The notes under the pieces: generated by a model | Databases searched by the model: none | Told to the model about the DNA's origin: nothing | Seen by the model: the letters and a program-made list of their open reading frames with translations, nothing else | Program-made: the position numbers and the translations under genes | Part shown: positions 23,260 through 35,500 of the stretch, one piece after another | How the letters are laid out: each line of letters begins with the position of its first letter | Numbering within the stretch: position 1 is the first letter of the stretch | Assembly: GCA_032690845.1 (NCBI GenBank) | Contig: CM064420.1 | Coordinates: 64,406,707-64,470,706, forward strand | DNA from: Eleusine coracana subsp. coracana | Lineage: Eukaryota > Streptophyta > Magnoliopsida > Poales > Poaceae | Direction of reading: 5' to 3' | DNA: 64,000 nucleotides

Positions 23260-26200
23260 TTGGCTGTTGCGTTGGGTGCAGGGCTGCGCGTGAGAAACCG
23301 CAGCTAGATTTCCACGAACCTCTCTTCCTTTGCTACCTGTGATGTGAGCGAATAGAGGCGCTGCCGGCCAACAAATTGGCCGTAGCAGTGCTGCTAGGGG
23401 CAACAAGAAAGCTGAAGCGCCGGTTTTGTTCTCGTACCCGCGTGCCAGCCCCCCTCTTGTCCGAATACCCCCGCCTTGGTGGCGCCGGCGTTGTTAACTG
23501 CGATGCCGCAGGCAGGATCCACCGGAAGATCTGCTCTGTAAAAACAGCGGAGATCCAATTCTTTATGCCCGTGCTCGATTCCATGGGGCCCTTTTGTTGC
23601 CTTGCTGGCCGCTAGTTTAGTGCATCGGTGTTGCCACGTGTGGTATTTTACAAGATTGGGACGCCTTAGATTACACTTTACGTAACAATCTCCGTACTGT
23701 CGATCGATTTCGCCCGTTGTTTAGTCGAAGCTGGACAACTGACAAGACCTTCAGTCACTGGACGAAAACAAAAATGTTTTGTGCTGAATTTGGCTGAGTC
23801 TTCTGAGGCTTATTTGAAACTCATGATTCCACACAAATGACGGTTAATTTTTTTCTGAGAAAAAAACTTACCGTCCATTTCAAACCACAAACCAGCACAT
23901 GTACAAGTACAAGGTTCTCGGCTCATATCTTTTGGTTGAAAAAAGGCGAGGAAGCTGCGCACAAGAGCGGGAAAGTCAGTACCGTTGCGTTGCCGAGCAC
24001 GAAGCAACCACTGCTCCGTTTCGAGCTGAGTTCGCGTCTAGTGTTTGGTTTTCTTACTAGGCCCTATATACGGCTGGATCCCGGCACACGCTGCAAACAA
24101 AGCGACGTACCTTTCAAGGTCGCTGGCGATGCGTAAGTTGTGGGTGTTGACCCGACAAAGAGCGAAGTCTTCTCGATCGAGACCTTGACTCCTGTTGACC
24201 CATCTGAATCTGGAAGCACGGGCACGGCGGCAGAATAAATCTTTGCGTAATTGCGTGATGCGCGGGCGGTGGCAGAAATTCCTGCGTCCTGCACAAGATT
24301 CCCGTGCAAAATGATGACCCTACGACGGCGTAAAGGACTCCCAGACCAGTTGCAGCTGGTTCAGTTTTGCTTTGGCGGTACAGAGTGTTTCAATTGCCTC
24401 GGCGTGCAGGCTGTTATCTGGCGAAACGAGCCCGACGCGGACTATAGCAAAGAAAGTGGCCCAACACAGTTTGTCCATGGGCCCAAAGGAGAAAGGTATT
24501 GTGGCTAAAAAGAGAAATTCAGCGAGGCCTTTAAAGCAGATGAGCAGGCCATAGTCCAAACTTTTCTTTTTAAGAAAAAGGGCGGTATAGTCTAAAATCC
24601 AAATTCTTTTTCCCTTTTGTTTTTCTTGCGACCATCTTTTTCTTTTTTCCTTTTGTTTGAGCACGGTCCAAAGTACGGCATCTGCATATGAAGGCTTGTA
24701 TAGTAGGCCTCCTTCCTCCATTTCACCCTTTTCACCGTTTCTGATGCCCCCCACTTCCCTTTCCTCCTTGATTGAAGCCCCCTCGCATCGTCGCCGTTAA
24801 ACTTACGGAAATATCCATAACCAACTCAGGAGTCAGGACTCCGTGAAAGATGAGAATTCTTTTTTTTTTTAAACAAAAGATGAGAATTCTATGAGCGGGT
24901 CATTTCATCTTTAACATTTTCTTTCGAAAACAAAAAAAAAAAACTCCGTTTGCTGACACATGGGAAGGGGCAAACGCACGTATTCTAGCTACAAGTGTGT
25001 CGTTGGATATAGCAGTAGTTATTAAGTTGAGGGTCAACGAGATAGGTAGCTATTTCTGCAACGCATATAGTATACCTTGGCCATGTCTGATGACGCGCAA
25101 ACGATGGGTTGACAAACGTATTTTGGATTGTAAATGGGTAGCAACAAATAGCCCACGCCCATGAGGCGTAAGCTTTGTTTTGGACGGATTTCCACTCCAT
25201 CCGCGCATCCATAACCTTTCTGTGGAAGCGTTCCTTTAATTTTGTTCCCCCGAATCAGCCGGTAGAGCATGCCGACGACATGGAACGCATCAAACCCGTC
25301 GCCAGAGATGGGCAGATAAATATGGAGCGAGTGACCACGACTGCGGTTCGCAGTAATCCCGTGAGGCATCAGATCAGATCTGCGGTAGTAACAGCGACTG
25401 GGTTCCCAGTAACCCCCCGTGAAGAATCGGATCAGATACAATACAAGGCAGGGCAGCAAAGCCATCCCGCTCTGCCTTTCCTTTCCCGGCGGCCGACGAC
25501 GCTTTTTTCCGTCTGTGTCCCCCTCATACGTGTATGGACGCGACCAAAGGGAAATGACACATCGGGCCGGACATGTGGAACGATGCGGGTGCGTGCTACC
25601 GGGACGGACGGGGTCGGGGGTCATAATTGGACGCAGTTGTTCTGGTCACGTAGCCATTGCACAACTCGCAAGCAAAGTGGGGGTCTTCAACGGGTACTGC
25701 CGGTACTCCGACGACGCCGTGCTAGTATAGTAGCTCCTCTGAATTCTCGTGTAATCATCTCCCGCCCGGCAACATCACTGCACCACTGCTGCGAGCGACG
25801 ACGATCTGTTCGGTTAATGCGTGCGTTAGGACGGGCCATTATGACGCGTACGGGGCGAGCATCAGGACGCTTTGTGGACGCGCTAATTTATTCATTACTA
25901 GACCCTTTGCGCGCTGGAATTCATGCGTTCCTTCCCTGTATACGGATATACGGTCGTGTACAGTGGCGCCGGCCCCCGGCATCTCGTCTCCTTCAACTTC
26001 AATTGGAGATAAAAAGTCACCCGGGACGGTAGCGGTACAACTTGAGAGACACGTCGAGGTGCCGGAGGCGGCAAGGATGGATGGTTGGACTACGAACGTT
26101 ACAACAACAGCGACGGCGAGGAAACGGAGGCGCGAGGCATGTGAGGTAGCCGTCGGCACGGGAGGTGGCGCTCCCGGCACAGAAGAGTGACAGTCTGACG

Positions 26201-27057
26201 GCCAACCCACCTCCCTCCGCTCCGCAGCGCCGCACCCGTTCCTCGTGGCAGGATGACTGACAGATCAGGCGCCCGACCACCACCACCAGGGGGCCGCGCC
26301 GTGCGCCCCGCCATAACTGACCATCACCCGCGGCGCGCCCGTTGGCGTACCAATCAACCGGCACCGCCCTAACCTATAAACTCCGTCCTCCGCCGCTGCA
26401 GAATTCTCGAGATTTTGCGCGCGATTTGAGCAAATGCGGTGCGGGCGTGGCGTCGCATCAAGCGGACGGACGACGTCACGAGGAGTAGCACGGCGGTTGC
26501 GATCACTTGTTAATACTGCCACCGCCTGCCTGCCAACGCCAATGTGCGGTTTGCAAAGACGTCAAGACAAGCACAGCGAGGGAACCAGAGGCGGAGACAT
26601 GGAAAAACCTGCTCCCTGATTACTAGCTCATTAGCGTTGTTCAGGGAGGACATCAACCACACGCACGAAATTAAGAGACGTCGAGACGGATGGAGACATT
26701 TGAGTTGTACTACTACTATACTGGCACCACCATTTCAACTGCTGCACTTGCAATGGGACATGATGGGACTACACTATTAACAATGAACTTAATTAATCAA
26801 TTGAATTCTTCTCCCTAAACCCCAAAAGTATAAACGGAGATTTGAGGAAAGGAAATACTCCGTCCGCTGCGCGGAGTGAAGATATGAACAAAAAAAAAAA
26901 CTTGATGAACCAAAAAAAAAATAGTTTTCCTACGGCTGTTTTTGGCAATTCTTTTGGAAGGCAGGCAGGCAGGCATTGATGAATGATGGATGCCTCCACA
27001 TCACGCACTCACCGGCTCACGAGACGGGTGACGGCCGGACGCGACGAGGACGACAGC
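23260..27057. other. Intergenic between FLZ copy 4 and the BOI-like gene
   Basis: This is 3.8 kb without a gene I can support. 25,170-26,620 is GC-rich and open on both strands (for example plus 25175-26032), but no domain, splice structure or codon pattern stands out. A TATA-like CTATAAA near 26,370 precedes a 61-codon frame (26434-26619) of unknown meaning. Confidence 0.4.
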
Positions 27058-28367
27058 TCAACAGAGGATGGCCTCCACGCTCCCCGTCCGCACGCACAGG
27101 CACACCGGGCACGCCATGCCCGCGTCCGCCGCGTCGCCGGCCGCGAAGCACTCGCCGCAAAGGGACAGGTGCCGGCACGGGAGGAGCACCACGGACGCCG
27201 GCCTCAGGCGGCAGCCCAGGCACGCGCGGTCGGACGTCGAGCAGCCGGCGGCGCGGCGGGGGTCCACGTGCGCCGAGCACGAGGATTCGGCCTCGCCGCC
27301 GGCGACCTCCTCCCGCGCCGCCGCCGCCGCCGCGGCCTGCTGGAGCTGCGCGTGCAGGGTCACCGCGGCGGCCTGCTCCGAGAGCGCCTTCGCCTGCCAC
27401 GCCGCCGCCTCGCCGCGGAGCCGCACCAGCCGCTCCTCCAGCTCCGTGCACCGACGCGCCTCGCGCTCCGCCTCCGCCGCCTTCTCGTGTAGCCGCCTTG
27501 CCGCTGACTGGTCGGCCTTGAGCAGGATCGCGCGGTTGTGGCGCCGCAGACGATCGGCCATCGCACGCCTCAGCTGCTCGCCCTGCCCATCTCAGGCGTT
27601 AGCGCTATGCGAAGAATTGAGAACGGACGGATTGGAGGGGGGTCGAGAATTACCTGTTCGCGGATGAACCGGTCGATCTCCTCATCGTTCTGTTTCACCT
27701 GCGCGGCGAGCTCGTCGGAGACGGAGGCGAACAGCGAGGAGGGCGACGACGAGTAGCGCAAGGCATTATTATTCATCATCTGCTTGCTGCTCTCCTGCTG
27801 GAATTGTAATTGGTGTTGCTGTTGCTCGTCGAACGCGAGGCGGAGACCGGTGGACACGAGCGCCGTCGCGGCGGGGGCCGGGGACGAGGAGACCCTGTTC
27901 TCCAGGTTGTGGAAGTGCTGCTGCGGCTGGAGGGTGAACAGGTTAACGTACTCTTCCTTGGCCGCCGCCGCCGTCGGCGGCGCCATGGCGTCCCTCACTC
28001 GCTTCCTCCGATTGCCCCTCGCTGCAACAAATCAACAGAAACCGTCACAATCCGAGAACGGTCGTAGGCCCGTGGCGTCCTCGCAACATCAGTCGCATAC
28101 ACACAAACACACCTCCGGCGTTGGAGAAGTAGACGGCTGCCGGGGACACTCCGGCGAGCTGCGGCGGCCTGGACATGTCCATCTCCGTCCTCTCCGGCTC
28201 GCCTCTGTGACAAACACCACCGGAGCAGAGGAACCCGTTAGAACACAACGTCAATCAAAGACAGACACCGCTGGCTTCCTTGGGCGGAAGGAGGAGGAGG
28301 AGGAAGTGGAGGAGGCGCACCTGTCGTGGAAGAGGAGATTGGGTGGGTACTGCGCCTGTACTGCCAT
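27058..28367 (-). CDS. BOI-related RING-type E3 ubiquitin ligase
   Basis: Four exons on the minus strand, 28321-28367, 28113-28204, 27654-28021 and 27058-27582, join to 343 residues. The family N-terminus MAVQAQYPPNLLFHDR fits the BOI/BRG group, as does a GNRRKR basic patch at the start of exon 3. Residues about 135-255 are predicted coiled coil/WRD-like, with DEEIDRFIREQ followed by LRRHNRAILLKAD. The C-terminal RING is C290-x2-C293, C305-x-H307, C311-x2-C314, C327-x2-C330, with LLPCRHLSLC. BOI proteins ubiquitinate MYB factors and modulate cell death, and related BRGs interact with DELLA proteins in gibberellin signalling. The spacing before the last cysteine pair (12 residues, Ala/Gly-rich) is slightly longer than usual. 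The short first exon was found by its donor and the conserved N-terminus. Confidence 0.9.
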
Positions 28368-31300
28368 TGTTAAGGTGGCCTGAGGGAGGCTGGGGAATGA
28401 GAAACGGATGGGTGGTGGGTTGGCGAAGCGGGCGGGAGGTCACGGAGAAGAAAACTTCCACTCGTGGTTTTAATAGGGTAGCCCAGTCCAATTCCCCGCA
28501 CCCACTTCGCACGCTCGCTTTTAAAAACCTCTCGTCTCGGCTCGCATGGAACGGAACGGGATCGCTCATGATCCGTTAACGGAAAAAGGAGAGGGCAAAG
28601 CCTAAAATTGCTCCAGGTCAAGCAAGATACGGACGCGCGGATGGTTAAAATTAGAGATGGGATCGCTGAGACAGGAGGCAGGCCGTGCTGTGGTGGTGAT
28701 TCTTCATTACAGCTCGATTTACCCAAGTTAATGCCGGAGATTAACGTGGGGATGGTTTCAGTTTGGTCACGCTCCATCGGCCGGGTTTCGCTACGCAATA
28801 ATGATGGACGAGGCGTTTGGAAAAGTCAGGGTGGGGGCGTTGGAGAAATGCGTGGAGAGGACAAGGAGGAAGAAGCCGCCTTCTTCCGTTCCCTTGATTG
28901 ATGGCTTAGCCGTTAATCTTTCAAAATTAGCAGGGTGGGCGCCGAAATAAAGGCGCGTGGTAGAATGCTCTGGTAAGCGACGTATATGTTTTTATTAATA
29001 ACTAGCTAAAAATATATACGGTCATAAATGTTTGCCACCATCAACCTAAATTTAAGCCTCTGCCATTTGGTAGGATCTTATTTGGGGCTCATTTGCATGG
29101 GTCAGAAATTCGGCACTATCTTTTTGGGTGAACAAAGGGGCAAAAAACTATTACCTGCGGCCGTCATCTCAGAAAGTAGAATTCAAAACATTTCTTATTT
29201 CGTCAAAGTCAATTGATGATAAATTTCAATGTTCGAAAATGAGGCAAGACACTATTGTACGACGTTGTCACAGATGGGCAAAAAACCAAGATTATCCTCT
29301 AATACGGATGAACGAAACATCAAAGTCAAGTGATAAATTTCAAGTTTGTACACAAGGTTACAAGCTTCCAAATACTTTGATTCTCCGGGCGTCTTCACCA
29401 CAGCTGTCAGATATTCAATCAAATGGTGGTGGTGGGGCGAAAACCAAGCAACACGTCGCGTCGCCTCTCTTTGGCAGATAAGCTACATACGGGCCGGGGC
29501 AGCAATCAGTCGTTGAATTTCTAGTGTTGTCTCATTTTCATGTGCGTGTTGTTGATAAGAAGGGCTTTTGTTTTTCTGATGGAAAGAAAAGTAGCGTCTT
29601 GTTCTAGAGTTATTTGGATTTATTGGAGGCACTTGTTTGAAATTTCTTTCCTTTTCAACGCTCTCATTATCTTGTGAGAGAAAAAAAAAATATGAGTAAG
29701 CCACAGAACTCAATATATACATCCGGTGGAGATTGAGGCATTCAACCTACTCTTGAGTGGTTGTCAAAAATGCTTTGGTTTGGAAGATTTTTGGTACTCC
29801 ATGATGAAAGATGACGAATTGACCCAAACGCTGGCATTAAACATTTGGTGCACTGGCTTTCTTTCTTTGTTATTATGTTTTCAACAATTACTCCTCCATG
29901 TTCTGATTGAGTCTAAACACCACCAAACTTGAAAACTTGGCCAAGAGGTTTGCAAGGTCGTCAGTGGCACGTCGTGTGCTTGGATTGGAGATTAGTAATA
30001 AGAAGCACGCACATATGCTACGGCACCACGTATACTGCTGTTATATTTGACAGAAAATTATTGTTGCTTTCCGGCCGGTTCTTCCTAGCTCTCGCAGCAA
30101 CAACACATACATGCATCGCTTAACTGCCAAGTAGTGTGGCAGGCATTGGCGTGCGTAGGACCAAAAGTTAGATGCATGCAGGTAGGGTTTATTGACCACC
30201 AGTAGGATCGAGAACCAGTTGTAAGTTGATTGGGATTTGGTAAACATCATTAGGACAACCACAAGCAGCCTCGGTTTCTCTCTCCCCTTTTTATAGCGAG
30301 AAGACATCTTTTTGGAAGCATGGCGATTGAAGCAAGGAGCGCATGACATAGAAAAGGGAAAGAAATATCCTTGGGCCAGAATATTTCAATAGATCGAAAG
30401 ATGCAAAAGAGGGCTGGCTAGAAAGAATCAAATGCTGCCATCTTTGTTCCCAAGGGTGGCTGTCAGCTGATGCGTCGCTGCATCTACCTTCCTTGCGAAC
30501 AACCCGCCATGTCAATTCCATGCCCCGTTTCATTTGGCGAACTTTAATTTGTTTTCTCCGTCGACAATGCGCTTGCACGTGATCGCGATTGATTCGAAGA
30601 TTTACTTCTACGGCCATCCGGAGGTGGTGGAAACATAAAGTAATCAATTGGTGACAAAAGTAATCTTTGGTGGTGGTGACAGGCATTGGGGGTAAGCCTC
30701 TTCTGCTAGCTTCTGCTGGCTTTCCTATCTCTAGATGACGAGACCATTTTGGCGAATTAAAGAGACAGTTCAGACTAAAACTAGTACTAGTCGTTTTGCA
30801 GTGCTAATCCGTGACATATAAAACCGACACCACGTACGCGAGCTCGATTGGAAACGCACGCCTCCGGTCAAATCCTATGTGTGCCTGCTGCAACGTCAGT
30901 CGCACCAAACCAATACGCGGAGCTTTATCCCAAGAGGACAAGAGACTCCAGCCAGCGTTATTAGCCATTGCGTACACACCGAGAGAGGGATGCAAAGCAT
31001 ATGTTTCTTCCGGGTTTTGTTAATGAATTCCCGGGCCGGCTCCACTCGGAAACTGCCGGTCAAATCCGGCACGCTGTGCTGGTTAAACGGAAACGGGCTG
31101 AGCGGGTGGCGATAATTGAGAGGCACCGTACCGTACTGGGAAGGGGGCAGGCGCGCCTGATGCAAGGCACAAGGTGCGCATGCTTACAATGACGCGCAGC
31201 TCTCGCCCGTCTCCAACCCCAACACACACGCACACATTAAGTGCGGGCCAAGGAAAGGCGAGGCCAAGGACGCCGGGCTGCCGGATGAGCAGGCTATGGG

Positions 31301-32504
31301 AACTGGAGCCGCGTGCACGGAGATGCGATGCCATTGCCTGATTGCCACCATGCCGATGCCTGCGTTTCTCGATGGTTTTGATGGCATCACACAAGTGTTG
31401 TTCCGGGGTGGATGATGCATGGGCGCGGCATGTGAAAGATGCCGGCCTCCTTTCAAACGGCTGGGTCCCGCCGTGCAGCAGTGCAGTGCGCGTCGTGGCT
31501 GCTTACCGGTTCTCTCTTTGTCCAAGCGGGGTGGTTGTTGTTTGTTCTCTAGCTTCTTTGTGGTGGCTGTTGCTGTCATGCACTGCGCCTTCCTCTTCCG
31601 TTCGTTTGGCGATCGAGCGAATCAATCGGGTCGTCAGCTCGTGTTTGAGTTTTTGGTGCGAGTGTTTTGGTTTGATCGTCGTCGATCGTCCAGTTACTAA
31701 TTAGAAGTCGGTTTCCCATTGGCGTACTCAACAACGATGTTTAATTATGTGTGCATGTATCAGTTAGAAAAGTAGTATGTATTAGACAGCGATGGTACAC
31801 ATCAAACTAGAATGATCTCTATCCTGTCCGCTTGTACTGATCCGATTGTGTTATATATACTTTGCCTTCGTTCGTTCACACCACCAAGCAAGCCACATCT
31901 TATGTTTTCTCTCCATCTTCGTCTGTTTCACATGTTTCATTGGGTAGGATACCAGTAAAAACACAAAAATAAAGGGTTAGATACAGTAGCTAGCTATAGG
32001 CATATGAACATTTCAGCGCAAGTTAGGTCTCGATTGATCACCGCCTGTGGATGCATGTGCGGAGGCATTGCCATCAGGACAAGCATATGATGGATGGCGA
32101 GCTGTTCTGATCCAATTCACAGCCCGTGGTCACGTCAAACGTGACAACGAACTCCCCCGTCTTGACGTATTCGAAGCTGGACCAAGAGACGCGCCTACCT
32201 GTCCTCGCGCGCCCAGAGCGAATACATATATATGGATTCAACCCCCGGCCGGCCTGTTGCTCTCTCTGTCCATCCGTATGCTTGGACCATGCCCAGCAGG
32301 GTTACACGCACACATGGACCAAGAGGTTGGAGGTCATGCATGCATATGACCTGACCTACTAACAACTGCTGCTGCTGCTGCGATCTAGAAACCAACAGTA
32401 TACCCTGTGCCGTCTGCTGTACAGCGGAGTCTTGTTTATTTCGGGTCTCATGAGTGCGTGCCTTAATTCCCTCCATGATTCAGTCTTTATCATGTACTAG
32501 TATG

Positions 32505-32535
<31 letters not shown>

Positions 32536-35500
32536 ACACATACCGTCTCCAACACGGACACGTCGTCCGAGCTGTTTTTGGCACGGCCCAACGCACACGG
32601 CGCCCATCCTTATCACCATCATGGCATCGCCAACAACATGTGTGTAAAGGACGGCGCATTTCTATCATGCAACAGCAAGCACTTGTGATTTCTGGAACTG
32701 TACTACTTGTGCCACATCTCGACGTATTCTTCTTCTTGCGTGTAAATCGCTCATCCCCTCCTCCTTTTTTTCTCGGGCTAGGCTATGTCCGCTTCTCGCT
32801 TTCCTCCGGCCGCGACCCCATCGTGTCGCGTAATCGCGTTCGCGTTGGGCACGTCACGTCGACCGACTTTTATTAACGAGGCGGAAAATGTGAGGAGAAA
32901 GAGGTGAGAGGCGAAGGAAGGAAGAAAAAAAAAACCGGGAGAACCCAAGGGCGCCTTTGCATTGAGAGTGCTCTAGCTTCGCGCCAACCTGCTTCGTTGT
33001 TCGTATCCTTTATTTCCTTTTGTTTCACCTATATATGCGGTCACGCCTTTTCCTTTACATCTAGTGCTAGCTAGCTGAAAATGCGAACGGAATCGCGTCT
33101 CTTGGTGCGTGCGGTAACGATACGACAAGGCTTAGCGCAGACGCGCATCATTATCGGAGGCGAGACCAAGCAAAGCAAAACCAACCGTCCGTCCGTTTGA
33201 TCATCGGCGCCAACTGCCGAGTAGTGACGCCACGCATGTGCCACCAAGTTTAGCTCTGTTTGGCGGGACCTAAACTTTGACAGCCGTCGTGCCGTCCAGG
33301 TCCATGTATGCACAGATGCCTAATCCATCTCGACGTCGCTCGATCTACCTAGATTTTCTGCGCTGTATCTACTCTGTTTAAGTCCATCCTTTTTTTTTCC
33401 CACGGACAATTCATGAAATGCATGATAAAGGAGAGAAAAGGGAGTAAAAAAAAATCAATCACACGGCACACAAAAAAATTCATTCTGTTTAACAGATTGT
33501 CTGAACACTAAGGTTCTTAAGCCGTAGCTCCCTCTGACCCTGTTTTTTTACGTGACACTAGTTAATCCAAATTTGAATTAACTAGCATCATAAATTTAAA
33601 CCAGAGATAATCTTTGTCTAAAAAAGACTTTCTGTGCGGCATGTTTAGGTAGAAGACATAGATCAATGTTCATATTTAGCCGTCTACAAATAGTCCTTGT
33701 CCCAGTCCATTCACAACTTGAAGATGTGAAAAGCAGACGTATTTTTTTTTTCTTGAGAAAAGACGAGGATACGACGCATATTGTTGAGCATCACACAGGC
33801 AACTAGCAATATAATGATAAAATTATTCGTTATATTACCAGATCTTGCACAACAAAAATATCTTCTGATCCAAACGCACCCATCCAATCCATTTCAGGTG
33901 CCATGGGTACCAATACTGTATCTCCCAAAATAGGGCGGCATTAACCTCCTAGTTACTGGTCTTATTGATCGGGACCGGAGCTGCTTTCGTAAGATGGCGG
34001 CAATAATAGACGCCACTATAGAAAATTTAAAACCCCAGTATAGCAGACTTGCAAGCACCTCTTCTTTGACGATTGGCGATGCATGCACTCTTTGCTGCTT
34101 TGACATTGGGAATAAGCTCTCAAGGAACACGATTACTTTGTGCAATACCTGCTGCCAATACATGACACCAGCTAGCTCCATATGCATCTCCCGCGACGGA
34201 GAATATGGACACAACTTCTCTGAGCTGACGTGAAGAGCGGTAACCATTTATAAATGGCGCCGTGGACCTCCCGCCTGACAGAGAGAACTGCTTGGGAATC
34301 TGGCCAAAATCAACGGGTCAATTGCTGAGAAAACAACGCTCGTATGTGATGTGATGATAGTAGCAGCTAGCTTGGAATTGTATTTGTTTGTCGGGTTCAA
34401 AGCATTGGCCTGTATAATGGATGATATTAGCGAATGGTTTATTTGTTTGTGTAGCTACTTCTCTGTCGAGAAAGAGGATGCGTACAATACAAAGCAATCT
34501 CATGCGTGATATTTGCCTGGAGATTTTTGGCCCCTGAGGCCTAAATACTCTGTGCGGGTGGAGATGACTATGACATCATATTATTGCATTTAAATTTTCC
34601 TTTATTTTACGAAGGCCTTATTATTCATTTCTAAGTATACTAACTGAACAAGAAAAAAATAAATTCTCAAATGGGAAAAAAGGAAAAGAGAGGGACACCA
34701 CACACTATTATGACTTTGAACGAGTGCGCTTAAGAACCACATTGCTGGAAATCCATGCAACGCCTGGTGTCATATGCTTTGTGCTTTTGCTAGCGTGCTT
34801 CCATTGTCACGCTCACACATGACAAACAGGACAAGTCAGCAGCAGATTGTAGTTGGCGTGATGATCGTGGTGGTGGCCAAGTGGGTGCACAGCATCACAC
34901 AGCCCTGACGATCGCCGAGCGATCTCGATCTCTGTCAGGACAGATCCCATCCCCTTCATTCACTTCAACGATGTAACCACAACAATCAGTCAAGCACTGC
35001 CACAGTAGCAGTTCCTGTTATCTAGTGCAGATCGGCCTCGTTAGTTTAATCTCTTTCTTCGGATCACACAATCGGACGGTCCAAAACATGTGCAGCAGTC
35101 CTCAAGGGTCAGGCCATGTGCCGCAAGGTGCGGCCTTGTGCTACCCGTTCGTCTGCAGCGGAGACGTACGTAGCTGTTGTTTTTCTCGTAGTCTCGTGGC
35201 TCCATGCTCTGTGATTCCAGAATCCAGCCTTGCCATTGTAAATGGAGTTTGCCACTGTCCTGCCTGGAGCTTTGAGCTCACAAAAGATAGTTTAGCGTGC
35301 AGCTAATAGGATCCTTTTTTTTTTCTGGAGATACAACGGATGAGAGTGTTGTATTGTAAGAAAAAAAGGGCCAAAGACAGTCTGGTGTGTGGCTACTAAA
35401 TTGCTTTTGCTTCCACTGCTCTCCCACTTAATCAAAGATGGTCGTCAGGTTGGGAATGCAGGAATGAGTTGGATGCCTCAACCAGAGGTTCTTGTCAGCC

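Noticed and set aside
25175..26032. 285-codon open frame on the plus strand
   Set aside because: It begins without a convincing start, overlaps equally long antisense frames and shows no recognisable domain or conserved block.
33894..34247. 117-codon ATG frame on the minus strand in the gene-poor interval
   Set aside because: It reads plausibly and has a hydrophobic patch, but I recognise no family and see no supporting promoter or splice sites.
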